This document shows, in pieces, positions 44,079 through 54,916 of a DNA stretch of 64,000 bases (positions within the stretch are counted from its first letter, which is position 1; each line of letters begins with the position of its first letter). The stretch is taken from positions 434,001 through 498,000 of the forward strand of contig JARBJD010000005.1 in NCBI GenBank assembly GCA_033064195.1. The letters are read 5' to 3'. The stretch is from Blattamonas nauphoetae (taxonomy: Eukaryota > Preaxostyla > Oxymonadida). A program made the translations under genes and the position numbers. The notes under the pieces were generated by a model. The model was not told the DNA's origin. It was given only the letters and a program-made list of their open reading frames with translations, and did not search any database.

Positions 44079-46938
44079 TCAATGATCGGCTCTGCTTGGT
44101 CCCATCACTCGTCTGAGTCTTCCTCGACGTCCTCTTTGCTTTCCTGTCCGTCCGATCCGAGCGAGGACTTGGCTAACAACGAATCTCCTTTCTTGTTCCC
44201 TTGTTCTCTCGACTGGGTTGAGGTTGAAGCTTGTGATTGAAATTCTGTCCATCGATAATGCCCAGTACATGTCACGAGAAGTACCTGGAATGACTTCCTC
44301 TGTTCTGACCAGCGGTGCTGGCGACATTCGCATTCGTTGTGTGTCTCTCCACCCTCGCTCCTCATCGCCGATAAACACGAGGCTTCTCAGATTGGATGAC
44401 GAGAGAGTTTCAATGACGCGAGCGGCGATGCGCAGCTGTCATTTAGCATCCGGAATGTGCATCGCAATTTAATGGAACAAAATGGACATGATTTCGGGGA
44501 GATCGTGTTGAGGTCAGCTTGTCAGTGGTGTTACACGAGTTTCGGCTGGAGAGACTGTCTGGTTGGATGTCGCTGGGATGACGAGTGTTTACACGAGAGA
44601 GTGGAGGGAGATGAAGAAGGGAAGGCGACCTTGCATGGATCGAGTGCTGATGAGGGAGAGGTGGGGTGACGTGGTTGGGGATTGGCCTCGATCGTTCCCA
44701 ACATTCGGACTTGGCGAGAGTGATGTTCGTCTCGAGCGAAGAGATACAGATGGTTGGGTGTCGACGGCTGAGTGGTGGAGGATGTGGATGTGAGTGGCTG
44801 GAGGAGCGACGCAGTCACGTTCAGTCCAGTCAGCGACGTCGCCAGTTGCTGTCCTCTGAGTTGTGGCGTGAGCGGGTGCTGCTGTGGCGTGGAGCGTGGA
44901 GTCAGTGGCATCAAAAGAAGACCCGGCTTGTTCGCTCCGAACGGCGGTTGTTTCTTCAGCATCTTCTTCTTCTTTCCGCCGGCTTGAGGCGTGGATGGCT
45001 GGAAGACACTGTTCGTCTTTTCCTCTTTCGTCACTTTGATATTTCGTCCCTTCTTCTTCGTCTTCGGCTTCGCTGTCACCTCCGAATTCATCCGCTCCTG
45101 CTCCATCTGCTCGTTGATCATTTTCTGCTGTCTTTCCATTCGCATCTACTTTGTCGATCGGTCTGCGGAGAATCTGGCTGACTTGCGCGGTTTCTTCTTC
45201 TTTTTCAGTCCAACCATCGACTGCGACGTTGGGAGTGTGTATTCGTCAGCTTTCCAATCTGTCAGAGGCGAGCGAGGGATAGTTGAGTGTGCATCGTCGG
45301 ACGAAGAAAAGAGCTCGGCGTCGGAAGAGATGAGGTCTCTTCGGGAGCGATGGTGTAAATCGAGTAGTGAGTCTGGTTTTGGAGCGTAATAGTTGAACTT
45401 TTGGGCTGATTCAGCGCTGTCGTCGATGGTATTAGAATCATCTTGAGATTCTGAGGGAGGGAGTGAGTTCTATTCAGTTTGATCGCTGGAAGAAGGACAG
45501 GTTGATGTGGGACGATCGATTCTTCTTCCTTCGGTCTCATCAACGACGGAGCTGGCGGTGGGAGTGGCGGAAGTGTCTCTAACACCATCTGACGAGCAAC
45601 ACCCAACGACTCACCCGCCTCATCCTTCATTCCCTCCAAATCGCTCAGGAAATCAGGGCTTGTTTTGGTGAATCCTGACTGTCGTTTGACGAGAGAGGCC
45701 TGCGGAGTGTTGAAGAAATCGTTGGTTTCCGAGACAGGCGCTGGTGTTTCGCCGCTGGTGAGTTGAGACAGGAAGGCGGACGACGACGAATCAGATGGCG
45801 AAGAAGGAGGACTTGGCGAGCTCGAAGCTTCGAGGGAGGGAGACGGTGGTGAAGTGGCGACTTGGCCGAAATTGGAGGAGTTGGTGCGATCGAGTTTGAA
45901 GGAGTGTGTGTGTCGCCTTCTTCTTTCGATTCGGATGGAGTTTGATCCTGGCTTTGGTGAGAAAGACTGCTAATTTGGATTGATGATGATGAGTTTTGTT
46001 GAGGAAGGACGGGTTCTGGAGAGGGAGAGCGCGCTTGTGATGGTTGTGGATCGGGGATTGGCTATCGGGCGATCGAGTTTGAAGGAGTGTGTGTGTCGCC
46101 TTCTTCTTTCGATTCGGATGGAGTTTGATCCTGGCTTTGGTGAGAAAGACTGCTAATTTGGATTGATGATGATGAGTTTTGTGAAAGTGAATCTTGTGTT
46201 TCTTCCGCTGGTTCCTTCACCATTGCTGGTTCCGTCGCTGGAACTGCCTGTTCATCGTGTGTGCCGTCAATCTCCTCATCCTTCCCCAACACTTCTGGGA
46301 TCTCCAGGATCATATCTCTCGTTTGAATCCCTTCAGCTGTCGTAGAGTTCGTAAACCTCAAAACAGGCAGGTTGACCTCCTCAAATTGGAGCGACAGTCT
46401 GTTCTGAACCACTCGAGGCGACGCCACTGCCGATTCGTGTGCGTGCTCCGTCGATCTGCGGAGGGAAGGAGGTGTGGTTGTTTAGTCTCTGATTTGAATC
46501 GGTTCAGAAACCCTCCTTCTTTCTGGTTCGGTCGACAGCAGCCATTCGTTGTGCATCGAAATCATGGAATCTGGTGTCATTGGTTCTGATCCACTCTCCT
46601 CCATGGGATATTTGTCAACTTGATACTTCGGCACTCTCCGCCAGAGATGGTCGTCGTTGGACGGTGTGCGACTTGGGTTGTAGCGACGACGAACGATCTT
46701 CCCTTCGAATTCAATCATCGCGGGAGGGGTGCGTTGGGATGGCGAAAGCGAGGGTGACGAAGAGAGACGAGTGCGCGGGGTGGTGGGGGTGTGGAGGCGA
46801 TGGCATGAACAGCTTCTTCTGTTCCTGTCTCATTGGCGAGTGTTGCACTTGTGAAGCTCTCGAAGTGGGTGAGAGGCGGCCTGTGCATAGAGATTTGAGG
46901 AGTCGGGCGAGGCGTGAGTTTGGATGTTGAAGAGGCAT
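44079..46938 (-). other. cargo 1: gene-like segment, probably multi-exon
   Basis: The minus strand reads as successive coding-like stretches: 'FEGKIVRRRYNPSRTPSNDD' (46718-46482), 'RVVQNRLSLQFEEVNLPVL' (46427-46062), 'NDFFNTPQASLVKRQSGF' and 'PDFLSDLEG' (about 45800-45600), 'SLMRPKEEES' (45639-45262), 'ERQQKMINEQMEQER' (45145-44531) and 'RIAARVIETLSSSNLRSL' leading to 'VFIGDEERGW' (about 44460-44350). Pro/Ser-rich linkers join them. Frame changes occur at possible introns, so it may be an intact spliced gene or a decayed one. I recognise no family. The position inside hAT ends suggests host sequence captured by a transposon (inference). Confidence 0.45.
45889..46180. repeat. local direct duplication in cargo 1
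   Basis: About 111 bases at 45889-46000 (from GCGATCGAGTTTGAAGG) recur almost unchanged at 46069-46180, with a 69-base spacer. It lies in the Ser-rich coding-like part of cargo 1 and may have arisen by slippage or unequal exchange. Confidence 0.75.
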
Positions 46939-46944
46939 TCTCTT

Positions 46945-47982
46945 TCAAGAAAATCGCATAGTCGGAAGGTACAACATCGAATTCTCCATCATTTCTTCAT
47001 TCAGATCCGAAGAATCCTGCTGTTCTGTCCCGAAATTGTCCTCCTGTGACGAAAAGGCTTTCTGAATCTGTGTTGACAAAGAAGGAGTATCTTGCTTTTC
47101 CACTTCTTGATTCCGGCGGCCAGAGAAATGTTGGAAAACCGGGTCAAAACGAGGAGGGAATGAATTCACCTGTTCAAAGTTGGTGTGATTGTGAAGTGGA
47201 GCATCAAATGGAACTGGCATGGATCTGATTGAGTCGTTTGAACACGGGAGCACCAGCATTGAAGAATGAGTCTGTTCATTGGCCAAACTGCTCCAGACCA
47301 GAGTAGCTTCACTTTCTCTTTCCCATTCATCACATCGATCCATTTCAGCTGAGAGCCTTTCAATCTGGGTTCCAAATCCAATCCCTGGCTTCATCACCTT
47401 TTCACCAACTGAGATTTCTGGAGACCCATAGCGCTTCACACCGCGTCGAATCGGTGAATATCGAGTCAGTGGATGTTTTTGTCTATACTTTGAGATGAGT
47501 GAAGTGAGCTGATCTTCTGAGAGAGTCTCTGGCCCATTTGTTGAGTGAAGGAAGAGGGCCTCCAAGGTTTTGTTCGAGAGAGACATTCGGAATGAAGTCT
47601 TTATCCGGTTCTTTCGGCTGAATCCTCTCTCAGCAGCAACTGAAGTAGGAGAAAGGATGAAACACATGTGAGAAAAAAGGGTGATGCGTGGAAACGAACC
47701 AACGTCGTTCATACTCGAGAAATGAAGTGCCCTCTGGAGGCCTCTTTCGAGAGAAAGACCTGGATTCTCTTGACAGACTAGAACATAACGATCAAATTCA
47801 GCATCGAGAGAAATTGTTTGAAAAGTGGGAAACTGTCCGGAGAGGAGATCCGATAGCTGTTTGAATGCGCTCCTCGACATCATTAGTTCGTCTTCGTCGG
47901 TCCAAGAAAATAAGTCCACCAACAACCTCCACTCTCCTTGTTTTGTCTCGGCCCGCAACTCTTTCTCCAAATCAGCTGCCAT
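46945..47982 (-). pseudogene. hAT transposase, C-terminal half only
   Basis: About 345 residues from the first ATG. The dimerisation block is clear: 'SPTSVAAERGFSRKNRIKTS' and 'LSNKTLEALFLHS'. The zinc finger and the catalytic acidic residues of the N-terminal half are missing, because the reading frame runs straight into a hAT terminus at 47990. A tail of about 190 residues of low complexity follows the dimerisation block. It ends a few bases before the cargo 1 segment on the same strand. It could not catalyse transposition alone. Confidence 0.8.
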
Positions 47983-47989
47983 CCTCAAT

Positions 47990-48020
47990 CAGGGCTTTCC
48001 AAAAATACCCATAATTTTCT
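47990..48020 (+). repeat. second hAT left terminus inside the composite
   Basis: CAGGGCTTTCCAAAA.TACCCATAATTTT repeats the composite's own left end (43718) in the same direction with one difference. Two left ends and one right end show that a second element was inserted into or joined to the first, and that one right end was lost. Confidence 0.85.
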
Positions 48021-49717
48021 GGGTGATTTCGAAAAAATGGAAAACACCAAATTGTCTTTAGAAAACTCTGTCAAAGTAAATACATCAAAGATAGACAATA
48101 ATATTATCTGAAAGTGAAAGTTTCTCCCGATTGAATGAAAAGAAGATAATAAAGGGTAAATCTTGATCTGTCCTTCTGAATTTGAGACTAAGAATGGCGA
48201 AAGTTGTGTGAATCTTTGCGCGATTGTCGGTGATTGCGGAGGAGATGAGAGGATGTTTTCTTTCTTCTTCGTGTCATTGTTTTTAAGGAAAAGGAGAGTT
48301 TGCATGGATTGCTTGTATTAATTATTATTTTCTTCTTGTTGAGGAATGGTCTGGAATAATGGTAGTGTTGTTGTTGATCTAGTTCCTTTTTTAGGGATTG
48401 TTGTGGGGGAGTGTTGATACTGATGTTGATCTTGTTCTTCTTCACAGATTGTCGATGATCCTACAAAGTCGGCAAAATCCACGGACAAACGTGATGAATC
48501 CAATCGAAGTCAACACAAATAGGGACGTACAGGTCCATACTGTGCAATTTTTTCTCGTCTGGAATACTCGGATCATCACATCGTCTGACCCTTGTCGAAC
48601 TTGGCATGATACCACCCTTTTCTCAGGCGATGATTAATACTGAGAACCACGAAGATATGGAGAACTAATTTCTGGTTCCAATTACTTCGATAGCAACGAC
48701 TTCAAGTGTGATCTCCATTCGTCAACCTTCTCTCCCTCTAATTCACTTAATTGTAGGTTCTGGATAAAAACCAATGTTTGATACAGACGGTGTTCTGATA
48801 TTTGTTGGTCCGCTCACAGCAGATCACAATCACAACAAATATTTCGTGATGACTGGTCTCATCTGCTGCATTCCCTCGCCACTGCAAATATTGCTTTCAT
48901 ACGCTCACACATCTTTCTTTCCAAGACTCTGCCTTGAATGAGATCATCTTTTTAGTCAGTCTCCCACTCCTTCAAGTTATCACACAAGAGACCAAGGAAT
49001 TTACTCCTCGTTTCGCTCAAACCGCGCTCTTCATCATTGCACTTGTCACCAGTTTGTCCTTCATCGCATTTTATCGACGGATTAGTGCCCTTATTCATTC
49101 CGTTGAATTTTCTGGAGGATCCGAAACAGCTTGCTCTCCCATCGTTCAAACTCTGTATAAACGGCCTATTTCCGTCAATTGATTCCCCAAAACGTGTTAA
49201 ACACTCTTTTCCCATCCTCTAAGCCACTAACGACTCGCTGTTGACCAAGTACAACCTCATGCAACTCCTCATCACCATTCTGGATCGATTCATCGACATG
49301 TGCTTCGACTTAAAACACACAATTCCTTTGATTCTTCATCTCGTTCTCCTGGTACAACCACATTTCCTTTCAAGACTCGGATATGCTGATCGAATGCGAT
49401 GGCGTGAATGTACATCTGGATATCAGCGAGAAGACCCTCAACAAGGAAATAAAAGAATCAGCCCTGGACATCATTCAGAACGCCACTCCTCCCTCACATT
49501 CCTCACTCGCAAAAATTCATTCATCCTCGTCAACCAGCATCGCTTTCACCATCATCGAGAACATTTCAACGATGTTCATGTTCCTCTCCAGTTCTCTGTT
49601 CGCACCAACGCTTCTGGAATTGGGTAGTATCACGCCTCTTCAACTGATCCTGATTACGAGCCAGAAACAGACGAAGAGATCCACACTCATCTCCCTCCAA
49701 CTTGCTTTACGCACACA

Positions 49718-49910
49718 CAATCGCACCAGCACATATGCACATCCACACACTCACGCACACACACTCCTGCACGCGCACACATACTCACTCCTGCACGCCC
49801 ACACACATTCTCACGCACCCGCACGCCTGCACACTCACGCACGCACACTCTCACACGCATGCACTTGCACACTCACACACGTATGCGCACACGCTCACGC
49901 ACACTCCCAC
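49718..49910 (+). repeat. CA-rich microsatellite
   Basis: An imperfect (CA)n tract, with variants such as CACACGCACAC and CTCACGCACAC, runs for about 190 bases. It gives long meaningless open frames in several registers (Thr-His and Cys-Val patterns). It lies inside cargo 2. Confidence 0.9.
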
Positions 49911-50288
49911 TTCAATCGAAAATATCATCAGCTTTCTCGCTTTCATTCGCAACGCCGTCTTATCTCTCATCCCAAAGGGCATTCTGACAATTTTGATGTT
50001 GGTGACGGTCGACCACATCATTCAGGGGATACTCGACGACTTTGTCGACAAGACATTGAACACGTTCGTCACAACTTGCTCCAATCAGACGGAGTTGATC
50101 ATACAGAAGAAGATGGCTGAGTCGAAGAAAAATAACGAAAAGAATAGCACCGTTTCAACAAACAAATCGTTCACAATAGTCTCACAGTCCTCCTCCATCT
50201 CGTTCAGCACTCCAACAAGTCCACAGTCAGGCGCGCGCGTCGGAAACAAGCAGACTCCAGTCACACTCAGTTTGTACACAGCCTTCTC

Positions 50289-50935
50289 ATCATCCCCCTC
50301 GCGCACATCCTTCGCATCGTCCCTACCGCGCACATCGTTCACATCGTCCCTACCGCGCACATCCTTCGCATCGTCCCTTCCGCGCACATCGTTCACATCG
50401 TCCCTTCCGCGCACATCGTTCACATCGTCCCTTCCGCGCACATCCTTCGCATCGTCCCTACCGCGCACATCGTTCACATCGTCCCTTCCGCGCACATCCT
50501 TCGCATCGTCCCTTCCGCGCACATCCTTCGCATCGTCCCCTCGCGCACATCCTTCGCATCGTCCCTTCCGCGCACATCCTTCGCATCGTCCCCCTCGCGC
50601 ACATCGTTCACATCGTCCCTTCCGCGCACATCCTTCGCATCGTCCCTTCCGCGCACATCCTTCGCATCGTCCCCCTCGCGCACATCGTTCACATCGTCCC
50701 TTCCGCGCACATCCTTCACATCGTCCCTTCCGCGCACATCCTTCGCATCGTCCCCCTCGCGCACATCCTTCGCATCGTCCCTTCCGCGCACATCCTTCAC
50801 ATCGTCCCCTCGCGCACATCCTTCGCATCGTCCCTTCCGCGCACATCCTTCGCATCGTCCCTACCGCGCACATCGTTCACATCGTCCCTTCCGCGCACAT
50901 CCTTCGCATCGTCCCCCTCGCCCGCAACGTTCACA
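50289..50935 (+). repeat. 27-bp tandem satellite, about 24 copies
   Basis: The unit is CGCGCACATCCTTCGCATCG followed by TCCCTTC, with alternation of CCTTCGC and CGTTCAC versions and some 25- or 26-bp variants ending in CCCCTCG. Being 27 bp it stays open in all frames between length changes: plus-strand 'RTSFASSLP' and 'AHPSHRPFR' repeats, minus-strand 'CARKGRCEG'. The frame-shifting variants argue that it is not selected as protein. Confidence 0.9.
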
Positions 50936-52545
50936 TCGCTCCTCCCTCGCAATCAGTGATCTGTTTCATTTGCTTGTTTCATCATTATTCATCCAAATTG
51001 CTCAGAACCTCATCGCTTCGAACCTCAGTCTCTCTCAACGCATTGTCGGTCTGTTTGCTAACCTCGCAACTCGTCGTTCGCATCACGGGCAAGAGGGAAG
51101 GAACAGAAAACAATCATGATCACAACAACATCACCTCTCTGCGTGCCCACTTTGCAACTCATCCATGATTGTGTTGTTGCCGCGATCAACATCGTACATG
51201 TCCTGCGCTCGTCGAACGGTGACACACTGCCCTTCGATGCTGTTGAAGTGTCGACGTCCTCACTGTAGACGCAGCCAGGATGAAGAAGAACGAGAAGCAC
51301 TTTGAAGGTGGATATGAAATCATCAGGAGTGGGTGACAGAGGAAGAGAAGAGTGCGAAAGTTTCTCAGTTCCATACTGGACACTCTTATTCGATGGGAGA
51401 TGGGAAAGATGAAAAGAGACATCGAGAAGATCATTCCTGGCAGTTTGTGTCAAAGTATTGTCTCTTCAATCACTTCATGAACCGATTTCTGATTGTGGAA
51501 TGACTAGAATGTGATATTAGAAAGTTTGTATCATTGAGAAAAATATGGGGAAGTGATCAATCCCTGATCTCGCTATCAAGATGAAATTGTTTCGAATGCT
51601 CCAAGGGTAATGTTCGCATGAATTATATCAACATGAAAAATCTTAAATCTGAACAAATTGAGCAAGTCGGCTCCGTGGGTGGAAAGCCCTGACTGCGATA
51701 CAACATCGGGATAAAACTTCAGTTCGGGAGCCTGCGCCATTCTAACCTTCAGTTCCTTTTCTTCACTCTCCTCCCATTCAAAGAATGGGAGAAACTTGGC
51801 AGTCTGCTCCAAGTCTTCCGCTCTCTCCTCATGGTTCTCTATCCCAGCTACTAACTCAACAGGTGGCTGTTGTTGTGATTCTGGTTGTGCTTGAGAGGCT
51901 GCATTGAACACCATTGCTTGATGGTGTTGAAGATCGCGAAACTCAGCCGGGGTGAGTCCGCGCATACTAGCAGGTGTTGGCGAAACTGATCGAACGGTTT
52001 GAGTCTGTTCCTGGGTTTGTTCGGTTGTCGATGCTGGTTGCCCCAAAACTACCCACTTCTCAGCCGGGGGAAGGAACTGTTCCCATTGCGCCGAATCTAT
52101 CCCAGCAGTTAGATCTATGTGGTGGGCAACCTTCCTCATCATGTGGACAAAAAACCCACTAAATCTTGCGATGTCGCATGGCGTTGTGAAACTGGCATAT
52201 CGGGTCAACGTTGATTGATCATTCTTGCTCATGGCCTCCAAAAATTTCCCAAACTCCGACCGCATATCGAATATGCCGTTCAGATGCGGCAATATAACCT
52301 CCATAGTCGGCAACTGCTTGGGTTCTTGTTGAGATTCACTCATCCTAAGTTTATTCAACAATTTCTAAAGGAGTAACAAAGGGATGATCACTCCAAGTGG
52401 TCCAAGTGAAGTGAAGTAGGACATAATCTCATTACTTTTGACTTATTTATTCAACATTTCACGGGAATTATACTCAAACTTTCTTCATCTCTGAATGAAG
52501 AAGCCATAGGTCGTAAATCACTGAAGAGTGATTGTATTATTTTTG

Positions 52546-54537
52546 ATGTTTCATCAACTGGTCGCTTCTATATGCATCTTTTTTACACCAGTATTTTCCG
52601 TTGAAACGCTCGATCTTTCTCGAGCAAACTCGGGAAGTTTTGAGCTGACAGCCCATCTTTATGAAGGAGATTCGGTCGCTCTCTCGAACATTGATTATCA
52701 TCTGTTTGCCACTGCTGCCGATGTTCTTCTTCGTCCAGAAGTGGGAGCGATGACACTGCTTGTTGCGGAATCGAACTCGCACATGGTGAGCAACATGTCG
52801 CTGTCGCTGAACAACGCGAAGTCGTTCTCTCAGATTTTGAGTGGCTCTCTGCTTGAATTGGTTGGATGTGTGATGGCGGATGAAGTGATCACAGGACCAC
52901 TTGCAGTGATTAACGGAGGCTCAGGGGTGTTCCGGGAATTGATAGTTAATGGCGCACGCGTCCATTCTCCGATAATTTGCAGTGAGTCTGCTCCGAATGG
53001 TACTTTCTCCACGCACTCCTCCAAATACCGCGAACTCCGAGTGACCGCCCCAAATCAATTGTTCAATGTGACCGGTCTTACTCGTGTAGAGATCACGACG
53101 TGCACCTTCAAAGAGATCGAATATCTCACCGATAGCAAGGAATCAACCGAAGAGGCCTCTGCACCGATCACAACTGGTGTGGCTGAAGCGTATCTTAAGT
53201 CGAACACGTTTGATTCTGTCGAATCACCTCTGACCCATGTCGTCCTTCCTCTGTTCACATCTCAATTTGTGGTCATCGCTTCTACAACAATAAAAAAATG
53301 TCATTCAACTGTTATCGTTCCAACATACACAATCCCCGACAATCAGGAACTCGATGTTTATTCAACCAAATTATGGGACTGTTCATCATCGCTTCCAGAG
53401 TATCCTCACATCCTCAACTTGAACTCGAAGGGACTGCTGTTCACTTTCCACTCCTCATCCTTCAAGAACTGTGATTCTTATGGATCAGTGTTGTCGATCC
53501 CATTAGCAGCAAAAATTAACATGCATGAAATCAGATTTGAAAAACTGACTGTCTTTCAATCAAACGAGTCCGCCTTCAACGTCGGAACTGTCCCCATCGC
53601 TTTTGGGATATATGACTCAACCTTCCACACCTGCACTTCAGTTGGGCCAGCCGGAGCGCTGTCGTTTGGAGACACAACAAGTTGGAACGAATCCAAGCCA
53701 GTTGATCCTGAAGTTCCGATTGAGCCTGACACGCCTGTCGATCCAGACACCCCAGTTGATCCTGACACGCCTGTTGATCCTGAAGTCCCTGATGCTTCAG
53801 AAGGAAGAAATGGAGACAATGATCCAATCGAACCATATTTCGAGATATATGATGTCCATTTCCACTACAACCAAGGATCAGAAGTGAGCGATATTTTGGT
53901 GGCCTTCGACGTTGCCTCGTTGTTCACAGTGGCAACATTCTCGAACTGCAAATCGTCATCAGAACGGATGAGCGCTATCATTGGTGGCCAACTGACATTC
54001 AAGTTGGACAAAATCAAAACGCCCTCAAAGAGCTGGGTCGGAATTGGCGTGCCATGGATCGCAATTGTTGCAGTTGGAGTCGTTGTCGTTCTTGTCTTCT
54101 GCTTAGCCGGTTTGTGTTGCTGTGCCTGCCCGTGCTGCTGCCCCGGGTCAAATAAGAAGGGATTCTGCTGCCGAAACAACCACAAATGCTGTTGTGGTGT
54201 TGGCAGACTTTCACAAGAAGGGGATCGAACTGTTGAAGACACTGAAATGCAGAATCCTCGCACAGTGTCTGTGTCTTCCCCATATTCTCCTTCCACCGCT
54301 CCTGGATCGTTGAATGAATCGACACGCGTAACCGCATCAGCTCCCTCAGCTCCAAGCGCTCCCTACGAAGATCCGGCGTCGTCAGACGGATTTGATGAGG
54401 AAGAGGGAAAAGTGAACAAGGGCATGCCCTTATTGGAATTAGAACTCAGCGACAGTCAGTCTCAGCAGTATCAACCTTCTCAGCCTCCAACTGAGGATAT
54501 TCCCAACTCCCTCCCACCCCCAAGATCGATAGAATGA
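52546..54537 (+). CDS. type I surface protein, beta-helix-like, copy B
   Basis: 663 residues from the ATG at 52546, which lies 12 bp after the end of DIRS copy 2. Signal peptide 'MFHQLVASICIFFTPVFSVE', then the same ectodomain as copy A, nearly identical over the first 150 residues and divergent in the middle (about residues 230-370). The Pro/Asp repeat has one more 'PDTPVD' step than copy A. The membrane helix ('IAIVAVGVVVVLVFCLAGL') and 'CCCACPCCCPG' Cys cluster are kept; the cytoplasmic tail differs and is acidic. The mix of conserved and divergent blocks fits a diversifying surface family. The 5' region was cut off by the DIRS insertion. Confidence 0.75.
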   Translation: MFHQLVASICIFFTPVFSVETLDLSRANSGSFELTAHLYEGDSVALSNIDYHLFATAADVLLRPEVGAMTLLVAESNSHMVSNMSLSLNNAKSFSQILSGSLLELVGCVMADEVITGPLAVINGGSGVFRELIVNGARVHSPIICSESAPNGTFSTHSSKYRELRVTAPNQLFNVTGLTRVEITTCTFKEIEYLTDSKESTEEASAPITTGVAEAYLKSNTFDSVESPLTHVVLPLFTSQFVVIASTTIKKCHSTVIVPTYTIPDNQELDVYSTKLWDCSSSLPEYPHILNLNSKGLLFTFHSSSFKNCDSYGSVLSIPLAAKINMHEIRFEKLTVFQSNESAFNVGTVPIAFGIYDSTFHTCTSVGPAGALSFGDTTSWNESKPVDPEVPIEPDTPVDPDTPVDPDTPVDPEVPDASEGRNGDNDPIEPYFEIYDVHFHYNQGSEVSDILVAFDVASLFTVATFSNCKSSSERMSAIIGGQLTFKLDKIKTPSKSWVGIGVPWIAIVAVGVVVVLVFCLAGLCCCACPCCCPGSNKKGFCCRNNHKCCCGVGRLSQEGDRTVEDTEMQNPRTVSVSSPYSPSTAPGSLNESTRVTASAPSAPSAPYEDPASSDGFDEEEGKVNKGMPLLELELSDSQSQQYQPSQPPTEDIPNSLPPPRSIE

Positions 54538-54916
54538 GCCAATGAACTCGAATATTGATCGTATTTGTCATTTTCTCATCCATTCATTTGAGACACAAAT
54601 CAATCTTGTGATCGCCAAGTTCAGTCCACCGTTTGATATGATGGGCTATATTCTCACGTGTTTTCTTATCTGAACAGTCATCTTGTTCATTCTGTTGATT
54701 TCGAACTTTTTTGCGTCGGCACTCCGCTGTCGCTCGGCCATTTTTTCTGATTCTCTTCTGTCTTCTTACTTGTCGTGTTGACGCTCCATTTCGAATGCGT
54801 ATCTATATATGACATTTTGCCAACCTGTGAACAGGATATGCTTCAAGAAAAGTCAAATAAAGAGATGAATAATAGCCAACAGAACGCAAAAGATGATCAA
54901 CAAAAAACAGGAGATA
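54538..54916. other. 3' flank without recognised gene
   Basis: About 380 bases after surface gene B up to the MITE. A/T-rich; no gene or RNA recognised. Confidence 0.4.

Larger units (their letters stand above)
48934..51267 (+). other. cargo 2: gene-like segment with expanded repeats
   Basis: Plus-strand coding-like stretches: 'TQETKEFTPRFAQTALFIIA' (about 48980-49040), 'LLITILDRFIDMCFDLK' (about 49260), 'IECDGVNVHLDISEKTLNKE' (about 49385-49450), 'FTIIENISTMFMFLSSSLFA' (about 49550-49610), 'AVLSLIPKGILTILMLVTVD' (about 49955-50010), 'ILDDFVDKTLNTFVTTCSNQ' (50030-50090) and 'DCVVAAINIVHVLRSSNGDT' ending at a stop near 51267. A CA-repeat and a 27-bp satellite sit within it. Hydrophobic stretches suggest a membrane or helical protein. 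No family recognised; frame continuity is broken by repeats or introns. Confidence 0.4.
43718..51691. mobile_element. hAT-ended composite with gene-like cargo
   Basis: It opens with CAGGGCTTTCCA and closes with TGGAAAGCCCTG, a short inverted repeat of hAT type, different from the family at 30284. It interrupts the DIRS gag region; copy 1 shows the empty site. The flanks share CTGCGAT: either an 8-bp target duplication with one mismatch (hAT rule), or a perfect 6-bp one if the repeat is taken one base longer. Inside are the C-terminal half of a hAT transposase, a second same-orientation left terminus at 47990, a minus-strand multi-exon-like gene segment (44.1-46.9 kb), a plus-strand gene-like segment (48.9-51.3 kb), a CA-rich microsatellite and a 27-bp satellite. 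It looks like two related cargo-bearing elements fused by deletion or nesting. Confidence 0.8.
39973..52533 (-). mobile_element. DIRS-like retrotransposon, copy 2, split by a hAT composite
   Basis: Same family and orientation as copy 1, with the same left and right ends, internal complementary region (about 40207-40304), tyrosine recombinase (from 40068), reverse transcriptase/RNase H (41210-43300) and gag-like region. Apart from the 7.97-kb hAT-ended insertion at 43718-51691 it looks whole and is almost identical to copy 1, so both are recent. It sits between two paralogous surface-protein genes: 280 bp after the stop of one and 12 bp before the ATG of the other. No target duplication, as usual for DIRS. 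Confidence 0.9.

Noticed and set aside
50085-50873. A 262-codon Cys/Arg/Gly-rich frame on the minus strand ('CARKGRCEG' repeats)
   Set aside because: It is produced by the 27-bp satellite, which has no stops in most frames; variant units shift the frame.
50289-50935. CRISPR-like array
   Set aside because: The repeats are contiguous, with no unique spacers, and the genome is eukaryotic.
43711-51698. Six-base target duplication (CTGCGA) marking a non-hAT superfamily
   Set aside because: Possible, but the transposase C-terminus and the CAGGG ends favour hAT with an 8-bp duplication carrying one mismatch; left open.
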